Assembly (NCBI GenBank): GCA_014192545.1
Contig: BJHL01000004.1
Span: 1 to 64,000, forward strand
Direction of reading: 5' to 3'
DNA length: 64,000 nt
Origin: Phycisphaerae bacterium
GTDB taxonomy: Bacteria; Planctomycetota; Phycisphaerae; Phycisphaerales; UBA1924
The notes below the pieces were generated by a model. That model worked only from the letters and a program-made list of their open reading frames with translations. It had not been told where the DNA came from and searched no databases. The first letter of the stretch is position 1, and each line of letters starts with the position of its first letter. Shown piece by piece: positions 56,099-64,000 of the stretch. The position numbers were made by a program, and so were the translations under genes.

Positions 56099-58471
56099 AT
56101 GCGAGGCATGCAGCAACAACTGAAACTCTGGGGCCGTGCTGCGATGCTGATTGTCGCGTTGCTGAGTTGCGTGCATTTTGCAACGCCAGCGATCGCGCAA
56201 TCGCAGAGCATGCCGCGCGATGCGATCACGAACGCACTCGTGCAGCCGGTGATTGTTTCGCGACGCATGCCGCTACAGATAGATGCGATTTGCTGGGGCT
56301 GGACAGGACAGGCGCTGCACGCAGATTCGCACAGTCCCGTCAGCATCACACTCAGCAGCGGCACGCGTGCAGTGTCAGGTGTAGTTTCGCTCGTGTACCC
56401 GCAAGATGGCTCGCAGAACGCACGCGTAACGGTGCCCTTCAGCACAACGCCCAATGTCGCAACCGCTGTGCAGTTGCAGGCGTGTCCCTCGCACGGCACG
56501 AGTGAGATGCGGCTGGAGATTCTCGCCGATGGGCGGAGCTTTTCACTGCCCATCAACTCGCCCATCGCAGCGTCGGCGAGTGATGTCGCGATGCCAAACG
56601 TTGCGGTTGGACCTTTGTGGGTTGTGCTCGGGCCTGATTTGCGATTGAATTTGCTGCTTGATGGTACAACTCGCACGGGCGTGAACGGCGTGAACCCTGG
56701 CGAAACCAAAAAGTACTGGGACAACGCCAGCACGCCCACGGTAACTCCCACACAGTTTTCATCTGCGTGGATCGGATACGAAAGTCTTGCCGGGTTGGTT
56801 GTTCGTCAGCAGGATTTGCGATTGCTGACGGCGGTGCAGCGAACAGCGCTTCGCACCTGGCTCGAGAATGGCGGACGTGTGGCCATAGTGCTTGAAGAAG
56901 CTGGCGACGATTGGCGGCAGCTACTGCCGGACTTTTTGCCTGATGATCTACTGACTGTGAGTGAGGTGCAACGCGTCTCGCTTAGTGCGATCACTCGCAA
57001 CGTGCTGACGAACAACAGCAAAGACGGAAACTGGGATGGTGCCGCCGTCACGCCGACGAACGATGCCGCGCCGGGGCCTTCGATTCGCAGTCGGTTAGTC
57101 ACGCCCAGCGAAACCGCGCGAGCATTGGGCTGGCGCTCGATTTGGAGCATTGACAGTCGCTCGCAAATTGCAGATGAACTCAAGAGCGAGAACACCAGCA
57201 TCGCAGCGATAGGAGCCGTTGGGCTTGGCATGCTGATGGTGCTGGGCACTGATCCGGCGAACATGCCGGATTCAATGAACGCAACGCAGACAGCAAACGC
57301 GTGGCGCAATGCACTTGATCGGCTGCGTGATCAATCACGAAACGACCCGACTAGCTATCAGGTTTGGAACTACGACAGTGCGGGTGTCATGGCAACCGGC
57401 AACTCGGCGGACTCAATCGTGCGAGCGAGGACGCCTGGCAAAATGTTCTTTGTCATCGTGATGTTTTCGATCTTGGCTCTGGCCTTGTGGGTCGGGCCGG
57501 TTGGTCGGCGGATATTGAGCAAACGCGGGCTCTTGAGCAAGAATTGGGCGATTGCGCTTGCGGCAATCAGCGTGTGCACATTGATCGGCCTGATCGCACC
57601 GCGCTTTTTTCGCAGCGGTACCGATGACTTGGGCGCGCTCACCTTACATGATGTCTTCGTTGATCCGCAAGGCAAGCCGATTCGCGTGTACACAACCACG
57701 CTGCGCAGCGTCTTCGCAGGTTCGCCAGACTCGTTCGATGTTGCCAACATTGATCTCAGCAAGAACGATCCGCAAGGCCAGTGGTGGCGTGGCGTCTCGC
57801 CTATTCAGCAGTGGTGGCAGGTGCGACTCAAAGCCGGTTCGACCACCAACATCTTCAACACGCCCGCGCAACGCAGCTCGCTCGCGGCGGGAGTCATTGA
57901 ACCTGTTGACGTCTCGCAATGGACGCTGCGGTTGTTTCTGGGCATCGAAACTGGAAGTGCATCGCGTGAGTTTGAACTGCCTCGCGTACAAGTGTTGCGT
58001 GCAGCTACCGACACAAGCCGATGGCAAGGCGATATCCGTGTCAAGGTCGAAGGCGAGTTCGATGAACCATCGCCGACGACTACTCGGCTGATTTATCGCG
58101 GCAAGTTCAAGACCGACGCACAACGTGAGAGCACGGGAACTGAGGAGTTTCTGCGATTTTCATCCTCCGGTGCCGTCGCGAATGAAAGTGACCGTGCGAA
58201 CGCGCAGAGCATGTGGCAGAACCAAGGCGAAAGCGGCGCGATGAGTATCTTGCATATGCCTGCAATTGAGAATCGCGGCGACGTGATCAATCGCATCGTC
58301 GAAAGCGGCGACTATGCCGCGGTCGTCCTTATGCGAACCAGCGAGTCGGGTTCGAAGCAGCAACGGGTGACAAACAAGACCGTCTATCGCATCATCGCAC
58401 CAGTGACTATCGATCCAACACGCAGCGCCACGCCGCCCACCGAAACGACGCCCAGCGAGGAATTGCCATGA
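56099..58471 (+). CDS. membrane protein with GATase-like region, MoxR operon
   Basis: 790 residues. Signal helix (AAMLIVALLSCVHFATPAIA), then a beta-rich domain. A GATase/ThuA-like stretch (~220-290) follows: AWIGYESLAGLVVRQQDL, LRTWLENGGRVAIVLEEAG. Two helices (~445-500: FFVIVMFSILALALWVGPVGRRIL, WAIALAAISVCTLIGLIAP) precede a C-terminal soluble part. Its stop overlaps the ABC ATPase start (ATGA). AAGGTG precedes the ATG 56099; the frame also opens at a GTG (56039). Similar multi-domain proteins commonly lie between BatA genes and ABC genes in planctomycetes. Function unknown. Confidence 0.68.
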   Translation: MRGMQQQLKLWGRAAMLIVALLSCVHFATPAIAQSQSMPRDAITNALVQPVIVSRRMPLQIDAICWGWTGQALHADSHSPVSITLSSGTRAVSGVVSLVYPQDGSQNARVTVPFSTTPNVATAVQLQACPSHGTSEMRLEILADGRSFSLPINSPIAASASDVAMPNVAVGPLWVVLGPDLRLNLLLDGTTRTGVNGVNPGETKKYWDNASTPTVTPTQFSSAWIGYESLAGLVVRQQDLRLLTAVQRTALRTWLENGGRVAIVLEEAGDDWRQLLPDFLPDDLLTVSEVQRVSLSAITRNVLTNNSKDGNWDGAAVTPTNDAAPGPSIRSRLVTPSETARALGWRSIWSIDSRSQIADELKSENTSIAAIGAVGLGMLMVLGTDPANMPDSMNATQTANAWRNALDRLRDQSRNDPTSYQVWNYDSAGVMATGNSADSIVRARTPGKMFFVIVMFSILALALWVGPVGRRILSKRGLLSKNWAIALAAISVCTLIGLIAPRFFRSGTDDLGALTLHDVFVDPQGKPIRVYTTTLRSVFAGSPDSFDVANIDLSKNDPQGQWWRGVSPIQQWWQVRLKAGSTTNIFNTPAQRSSLAAGVIEPVDVSQWTLRLFLGIETGSASREFELPRVQVLRAATDTSRWQGDIRVKVEGEFDEPSPTTTRLIYRGKFKTDAQRESTGTEEFLRFSSSGAVANESDRANAQSMWQNQGESGAMSILHMPAIENRGDVINRIVESGDYAAVVLMRTSESGSKQQRVTNKTVYRIIAPVTIDPTRSATPPTETTPSEELP

Positions 58472-59436
58472 TTCAAACACGCGAACTGACCAAGCACTAT
58501 GGCTCGCTTGCAGCTCTCAATCGATTGACCATCGACATTGGCGCGGGCGAAGTTTTTGGATTCATCGGTCCCAACGGTGCGGGCAAGACAACCACGATGA
58601 AAATTCTCTCGTGCCTCATCAAGCCTGACCGTGGCACGGCGAGCGTTGCTGGCTTTGATATCGCCAAGGATGCCGATCAGGTGCGGCGAAACATCGGTTA
58701 CATGCCCGATTTTCTCGGCGTTTATGATGATCTGACCGTTGACGAGTACCTGCAGTTCTTCGCCGCAGCGTTCGGCATCACGCGGAAGAATCGCACCGCC
58801 ATCATCGGTCAAGTGCTCGAACTGACTGACCTCATATTCAAGCGGCATGAACTGGTTGACAGTCTCTCGCGCGGCATGCAGCAACGACTGGGCGTCGCGC
58901 GCGTGCTCGTGCATGATCCCAAAGTGCTCTTTCTCGATGAACCCGCAAGCGGGCTTGATCCGCGGGCCCGCATCGAAATGCGCAGCTTGCTGCAAGAGCT
59001 TGGCAAGATGGGCAAGACGCTGCTGGTGAGTTCTCACATTCTCAGCGAGCTTGCCGAGATGTGTACGAGCATCGGGATCATCGAACGCGGCACATTGCTC
59101 TACTCGGGCAGCATTCAAGATGCATACGAACGCACACGGCAGCGCAGCGAATCGGGCGAGCGCATTGGCGTCACGCTTGAAACAAGCGGCACGTCGGCGA
59201 GCTTGATCGCCGCTCGGCTCGCGAGCGATGAACGCATCGCGAAAGCCGTGGGCGACGACACCGCTCGCACTGTTGTGATCGACATTAAGCACATTGCCGC
59301 TGGTGAAGGTGGCATGAGCCATCACTTCATCATCGAGTCCATCATCGCAGCCGGCGGCCGCATCGCGAGTTTTCAGCCCGAGCAAGTGCGGCTTGAAGAC
59401 GCGTTCCTCAAACTCACAACCGGAGCGGTGCAATGA
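58468..59436 (+). CDS. ABC transporter ATP-binding protein (ABC-2 type)
   Basis: 322 residues. Walker A GPNGAGKTTTMKIL (~residue 34), Q-loop IGYMPDFLGVY, signature SLSRGMQQRLGVARVLVHDP, Walker B VLFLDEPASGLDP, H-switch LLVSSHILSEL. A ~100-residue C-terminal domain follows that in GldA/CcmA relatives contacts the permease. Overlaps its neighbours on both sides by ATGA, so it is in one transcript with the membrane protein before and the permease after. Confidence 0.93.
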   Translation: MIQTRELTKHYGSLAALNRLTIDIGAGEVFGFIGPNGAGKTTTMKILSCLIKPDRGTASVAGFDIAKDADQVRRNIGYMPDFLGVYDDLTVDEYLQFFAAAFGITRKNRTAIIGQVLELTDLIFKRHELVDSLSRGMQQRLGVARVLVHDPKVLFLDEPASGLDPRARIEMRSLLQELGKMGKTLLVSSHILSELAEMCTSIGIIERGTLLYSGSIQDAYERTRQRSESGERIGVTLETSGTSASLIAARLASDERIAKAVGDDTARTVVIDIKHIAAGEGGMSHHFIIESIIAAGGRIASFQPEQVRLEDAFLKLTTGAVQ

Positions 59437-61421
59437 GCGAAGCGGCAACACCACAGCCCGCAAGCACTGCTGCGCTGAGCATCAAGCGGTCGGCTCGCGG
59501 CCCCAGGTTTGTCGGCGGGTTGCCCGGCCCGGTCTTCGCGAAGGACGTTTGGATTCTCGGCAAACGCCCTAGTACCGGCTGGATTCGCCTCATTTACAGC
59601 CTGCTTTTGCTCGCAATTGTCGCGCTGACCTTTTTTGTCGCGATGGATGGTGATCGATACACGCCATACGGCTCACAAGGCATCGCTGCACGGCTGCAAA
59701 GTTCGCAAGGTGTCGCGCCCACTGTCACCATCGCCATCATATGGTCACAGTTTGTCATGTTGACCATCATCGGCGCGGCATTAGGCGCACCCGCGATCTC
59801 AGATGAATTGCGCGCGGGCTCGCTCGCCACGCTGCTGACAACACCACTCAAAGCCACGCAGATCATCCTGGGCAAATTGCTCTCGCGCATGGTTGAACTC
59901 GCAATCCTCACGCTGATTCCTCTGCCGTTGATGCTCGCCTTGCGTTCCTTCGGCGGCGTGCCTGCGCCCAACGTATTGATGATGGTGGGCTTGTGCCTGA
60001 CAGTGGGCATGCTCGCTGTACAGATTGGCATTTTCTTCTCCATTCGCTTCAAGCGCGCGGCCGCGCCGCTTGTCATGACGGTACTTGTGCTTGCACTCAT
60101 GGTGATGGCTTTGCCCGGCATCCTCGCAGCACTCGGGCAGTGGCCAGCGCTTCAACCTTTTCAAGGGCAACTGCAAACCGCTGGCGCCATCCTTAGCCCG
60201 CCGTGGATGCTGATGATGAACACCGCCACACTCATGAACGAAGGTGGTTTTCCTGGAATGGGAAACCTCACCGCACTTTCGCTCGCGAGCATCGGTGCGA
60301 CGCTGGCTTGGTGGTTCATCTTCTTTGTGCTGTCGTGTTTCATGCTACGCCGAGTCATGCGAACGGAAGATCGCGTGAAGACATCGGCTGTTGCACTGCA
60401 AGCACCAACGACTTCGAGCAGCTCGGCAACGCCCGCGCCGCAAGCGACTGCGACAACTGAACCCCCGGCACCACGCCGCAAGCGTCGTGCGTGGGGCGTG
60501 CAAGCTGGCAGCAGCCGAGCAGTGTCCGACGCACCCGTGTTGTGGCGTGAAATGCAGCAACCGATCTTGGGGCGCAAGTGGATGGCATGGACGCTGGGCG
60601 TCATCATCACGCTCGCGCTGCTATTCGTTTACTACATGAGCGGCTTAGACGGCATTCAAATTGGTGTCGCGATTGTCGGCGTCATCGTGTGGTTGCTTTT
60701 CGCTGCCGTCACCACAACTGCCAGTATTTCGCAAGAGCGCGAAGGCCGAACGCTGGATGTTCTCCTCACCATGCCGATTGCTGGCCGGGACATTGTGTGG
60801 GGCAAGTTCATGGGCGGCTTGCGCAAGCTGTGGATTGGCCCCGCTGTCATTCTGCTTCACCTTGTCATTTCAGGATGTTTCAGCAATGTCACTCGATTCT
60901 TTCTCGAACCGATTGACACATTGACCGAAATCAACCGTTGGCGTGGCGTATGGACGCCTGACTACGTGCACCCAGTGGTGCTGATACTCATGCCGATCAT
61001 CTTGCTCGGTCCCATCGCGTTTCTCGCAGCGTCCGGCGTGTGGCTCAGCACAATCACCAAGCGCAGCACCACCGCTTCGATATGCAACCTCGCGATCGCG
61101 CTTGTCATCTGGCTCGTCATTCCCATTTTCCTTGCAATCTTCACCAGCGGCTTCATGCGCGGCGGCAGCGAAGAACTTGTCACGCTTTGGCTCATGCCGA
61201 ATCCGGTCATGCTCACCGCTTCCGCCATCGACGGCTCCGACGAATCGTTCCGCATGCTCGGCGAGGGCTTCAAGTTTGAAGGCCCCGAGCATTTCGACGT
61301 CGGCTTCCTCGGCTTTCTCTTCGCCGTGTGCGCGTTTTGCGGAATGTATCTGTTTGCGGCGATGTTTTTCCTGCGTTCGGCTGCCCGCCGAATCGCCGCA
61401 GGAACTGGCCGGTCGGCATAG
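59433..61421 (+). CDS. ABC-2-type permease (two permease halves)
   Basis: 662 residues with about twelve helices in two halves separated by a basic, Ala/Pro/Thr-rich linker (~315-360). Each half has the ABC-2 coupling motif: AISDELRAGSLATLLTTPLKATQIILGKLLS and TASISQEREGRTLDVLLTMPIAGRDIVWGKFM. So this is a fused pair of permease subunits for the ATPase at 58468. Substrate unknown. Four-base overlap with the ATPase gene. Confidence 0.9.
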   Translation: MSEAATPQPASTAALSIKRSARGPRFVGGLPGPVFAKDVWILGKRPSTGWIRLIYSLLLLAIVALTFFVAMDGDRYTPYGSQGIAARLQSSQGVAPTVTIAIIWSQFVMLTIIGAALGAPAISDELRAGSLATLLTTPLKATQIILGKLLSRMVELAILTLIPLPLMLALRSFGGVPAPNVLMMVGLCLTVGMLAVQIGIFFSIRFKRAAAPLVMTVLVLALMVMALPGILAALGQWPALQPFQGQLQTAGAILSPPWMLMMNTATLMNEGGFPGMGNLTALSLASIGATLAWWFIFFVLSCFMLRRVMRTEDRVKTSAVALQAPTTSSSSATPAPQATATTEPPAPRRKRRAWGVQAGSSRAVSDAPVLWREMQQPILGRKWMAWTLGVIITLALLFVYYMSGLDGIQIGVAIVGVIVWLLFAAVTTTASISQEREGRTLDVLLTMPIAGRDIVWGKFMGGLRKLWIGPAVILLHLVISGCFSNVTRFFLEPIDTLTEINRWRGVWTPDYVHPVVLILMPIILLGPIAFLAASGVWLSTITKRSTTASICNLAIALVIWLVIPIFLAIFTSGFMRGGSEELVTLWLMPNPVMLTASAIDGSDESFRMLGEGFKFEGPEHFDVGFLGFLFAVCAFCGMYLFAAMFFLRSAARRIAAGTGRSA

Positions 61422-61469
61422 CACAAAGTTCTCCCAAGGTTGGCCGTACAAACGACCGATATTCGACAC

Positions 61470-64000
61470 ATGCCGACGGTCCGCGCATGTCACGTGAGCG
61501 GAGTTATTGCTGCCCTCATGGCTGCGGCGGGTATCGCGTGCGCACAGTCAACAGTTACTCGTCCCGAGGCCGCCGGCCGGCTCGTGCGTGTGTTCGATTT
61601 TGAAGAGCAGCAAACCAACCCGGGCGAAGTGCCCCGGTATTGGTTTCGAAATCAAGATTCGCCGCAGCGTGCGAGGCCAGGTTTTCCGAATTGGAACCGC
61701 AGCTCGCTGATTTACGACAACTTATTTGCGTACGAGGGTGAAGGCTACATCAACCTGCCCACCCAAGGCGGCAGCACTTCGCTCTTGCTCGAAACTGGCC
61801 TCTTGCCAATCTTCGCCGATACCGACTATCGCATTTTCGCGCAAGTGCGCACGAGCGGCTTGCAGAATGCACGCGCGGGACTGATCGCTCGATTCGTTGA
61901 TGCCAAAGGTGAAGTCATCTCAGGCAGCGAGCGCATGAGTGATCTCACACTGAGCGAACAAGTCTGGCGACAGATCACCGTGGACGTCAGCAGCAGCGAC
62001 CCGCGTGCGGCGTTCATTCAGCTTGAACTGGTCCTGCTGCAACCCAAGCAGCAACCACTTCGCGAAGCAAGCCCAACGAAAGCGTTCGAAATCGCGGCCG
62101 AGGACTTTACTGGAAGTGCGATGTTTGACAATGTCGCAATCCTGCAACTCCCACGCGTCGACCTTTCTGCTTCCACCGTGGGCAACGTCTTTCCGGCAGA
62201 GCAGCAACCAACGCTCACGATGCACGTCCGCGACCTGACCGACGAAGTGCTCGCAATGCGAGCTGAAGTCCTCGACGCCAAAGGCAACGTTATTGACTCC
62301 GAGCAAGCTCCACTCACGAGCGGCTCAAAGCCCCGCGAGTGGAAGCCCAAACTCGCTGGCTACGGCTGGTATCGGGCACGCATGTCGCTCAAGAATCCGC
62401 AAGGAATCATGGTTGGTGGAGCCGCGACGGACTTTGCGTGGTTGCCGCCAGCGGTCATCAAGCCCGCACCGCTTCGCGCTCGCGAACTCTCACAGTCGCG
62501 CACTACGATGCTCATCGATGCACCACGATTTGGCCTGATTTTTGATGCAGTTCCCGACACGCAATGGCCGACGCTGCCCGTCATAGGTAAAGCCAGCGGC
62601 ATAGGCACGATGTCACTTCCCTTGTGGACTCGCGATCTGCAAGCATCACAGATGCGTGCTCGCGTTGAGATGATGCAGGGCGTTGCGAGCGAACTCGTGA
62701 GCAGCTATATCGATCTCACGCTGGTCTTGCCACAGACGCCTGATGAACTGGCTCGCGCGGTGAATATCGAGCGACCAGATCCGTGGGATGTGCTGCTCAT
62801 GCCGCCGCAATCGCCCGAGCAAGTGCGCGATGCGGTGCAGCCGTTCATCAGTGATGCTATTGATCGCATGGGCGCACGTGCAGGTGCATGGCAAATCGGC
62901 TCATCCAAGAGCCAAACGCCCTTCTGGTCATCGCACAAACTTTCAGCGGCTCGCGGTGCGCTTTCCGCACGCGCACCGGGAATCACACTTGTCATACCAA
63001 CCGACATTCGCGATCGCTGGGATGCTAGCGAACTTCTCGCTGTTGGCGGCGCGCTGCGGCTTGCGCCGCGCATCCCGGCAACCATGCCTCCAAACGCTGT
63101 TCGCCATGCCGCTGAAAACTGGGTCGTTCCACTTTCAGCAGCACCGCGCACTGTCGCCACCCAGTTCATTCTCGATGGTGCATCACACCCAAGCACGCTG
63201 CCCGCACAAGACGCCGCAAATATCGCGCGTCAAACAGTTGAAGTCTGGCGCATGCTCGGCGGCGACCCCGAAGTGAGCGCGAGTGCGCCCCTGAGCATCG
63301 CGATAGCAAACGCCATACAATGGCCCGATACACCCCGCCAGCAGCCCCGCCCCACTGCTGCGTTCACGGCATTTGCCGCCGTTTCACAGCGATTGAGTGA
63401 TCGCCGAATCGTCGGGCCCTTCCCATCTCCCGAAGGCTGCGTCGCATGGATCACGCAGCCACTCACGCGGGCGGAGTCAGGCATTTCCGGAGGCATCATC
63501 GCGTGGAACGAATCAGCCGCTGACGAAGCGACGCTCAACCTTCCCGTTGCGAGCGAAAGCGTGCTGATGTACGACATGTTCGGCAACGTCACTCGGCTCC
63601 GCGCCACGCAGCGAGAGTCAGGCGCGGGCGCATTGATGGTCCGCGTGCCCCTCACGCGCGAGCCGATCTTTCTTGAAGGCCTCGACGTCGGCCTCGCGCA
63701 ATTTGTTTCAACCGTTGAAATCACGCCCACGCTACTCGACGCCGCCAAAGACGTTGGCGAACACGAAATCGTGCTGCGCAATCCATGGAAGAACAGCATC
63801 ACGGGCAAAGTGAGCGTGCTTGAGCCGGGCGGTTTTGCGAAGGGCCCCATCGACCGCAGTTGGCGCATTACGCCACGCTCACACAACTTCACGCTGGCTG
63901 CTGGACAAGAAATCCGCCTGCCCATGCAAGTTTCGTTCCGACTCAACCAAGAATCCGGCCCCAAGAAGTTTGTCCTGGGCGTCGAAGTTTCTGGCGACCA
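61470..64000 (+). CDS. large secreted protein, cut by the right edge
   Basis: The frame is open from the ATG 61470 to the last base (844 codons so far); a GTG at 61494 is an alternative start. A signal-like start (VIAALMAAAGIACAQS) is followed by a beta-sandwich resembling a carbohydrate-binding module (~45-230: FDFEEQQTNPGEVPRYW, LLETGLLPIFADTDYRIFAQV, VWRQITVDVS). A long region with Ala/Pro stretches and Trp/Asp-rich loops follows. No catalytic motif is visible. It is 49 bases downstream of the permease on the same strand, so it may be the last or next gene of the MoxR/ABC operon and its export target. Confidence 0.7.
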   Translation, partial: MPTVRACHVSGVIAALMAAAGIACAQSTVTRPEAAGRLVRVFDFEEQQTNPGEVPRYWFRNQDSPQRARPGFPNWNRSSLIYDNLFAYEGEGYINLPTQGGSTSLLLETGLLPIFADTDYRIFAQVRTSGLQNARAGLIARFVDAKGEVISGSERMSDLTLSEQVWRQITVDVSSSDPRAAFIQLELVLLQPKQQPLREASPTKAFEIAAEDFTGSAMFDNVAILQLPRVDLSASTVGNVFPAEQQPTLTMHVRDLTDEVLAMRAEVLDAKGNVIDSEQAPLTSGSKPREWKPKLAGYGWYRARMSLKNPQGIMVGGAATDFAWLPPAVIKPAPLRARELSQSRTTMLIDAPRFGLIFDAVPDTQWPTLPVIGKASGIGTMSLPLWTRDLQASQMRARVEMMQGVASELVSSYIDLTLVLPQTPDELARAVNIERPDPWDVLLMPPQSPEQVRDAVQPFISDAIDRMGARAGAWQIGSSKSQTPFWSSHKLSAARGALSARAPGITLVIPTDIRDRWDASELLAVGGALRLAPRIPATMPPNAVRHAAENWVVPLSAAPRTVATQFILDGASHPSTLPAQDAANIARQTVEVWRMLGGDPEVSASAPLSIAIANAIQWPDTPRQQPRPTAAFTAFAAVSQRLSDRRIVGPFPSPEGCVAWITQPLTRAESGISGGIIAWNESAADEATLNLPVASESVLMYDMFGNVTRLRATQRESGAGALMVRVPLTREPIFLEGLDVGLAQFVSTVEITPTLLDAAKDVGEHEIVLRNPWKNSITGKVSVLEPGGFAKGPIDRSWRITPRSHNFTLAAGQEIRLPMQVSFRLNQESGPKKFVLGVEVSGD

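Overview
The window is GC-rich bacterial chromosome and most likely comes from a planctomycete of the Phycisphaerae/Phycisphaerales type. The pointers are two secreted proteins ending in PEP-CTERM anchors with a Pro-Gly-Pro-Gly core (5822-6523, 11825-12901), a secreted PA14 protein ending in two dockerin-like Asp-Phe-Asn-Asn repeats (20497-23118), a large MoxR/DUF58/vWA operon, an ECF-like sigma factor, and many genes without a clear Shine-Dalgarno. This placement is inference; there is no rRNA in the window. The content is chromosomal housekeeping plus envelope genes. I see no phage, plasmid, CRISPR or transposase genes.

Layout. 1-7.4 kb: end of purN, an O-antigen-ligase-like membrane protein, fusA with its own promoter, leader and terminator, a PEP-CTERM protein, and adk. 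7.4-10.1 kb (minus): mreB-mreC-mreD. 10.4-12.9 kb: a sigma factor facing a pair of secreted proteins. 13.3-15.7 kb: dnaX, which carries a textbook -1 frameshift signal (A7 run, short spacer, perfect 10-bp stem) that would give gamma and tau forms. It is also preceded by a 222-codon open frame with no stop. 15.7-20.4 kb: EamA transporter, methyltransferase, aat, and a DUF4190-like protein coupled to an MlaF-like ATPase. 20.5-35.3 kb: the PA14/dockerin protein, then a long minus-strand cluster of three SPFH (HflK/HflC-type) proteins, an ABC ATPase, its permease and a large TPR-like membrane protein, with a second permease divergently placed. 35.5-45.7 kb: a small membrane protein, a zinc-ribbon protein, an HDOD-GGDEF-receiver protein, a hydrolase, a phosphatase/cytochrome c' fusion, glnS, htpX, a 3D-domain protein and tRNA-Cys. 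45.9-64 kb: a secreted protein, then an NHL lipoprotein - vWA - MoxR - DUF58 - BatA - membrane protein - ABC ATPase - ABC permease operon that runs off the right edge inside a secreted protein.

The least ordinary feature is intergenic. At least nine gaps hold arms of degenerate 7-16-nt tandem repeats, purine-rich on one side and often mirrored by a pyrimidine-rich arm, so that they can fold into long hairpins. Several share a GAAAGGCA core. One, inside the MoxR operon, has 38-nt terminal inverted repeats and carries an internally deleted GxxExxY-family gene. Separate REP-like hairpin clusters lie at 11.2, 16.9 and 43.2 kb. Several start codons sit directly behind pyrimidine arms with no Shine-Dalgarno, so these elements may have displaced ordinary translation signals.

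Start codons were chosen by hand from homology, ribosome-binding sites and overlaps. Several are uncertain and are marked so.
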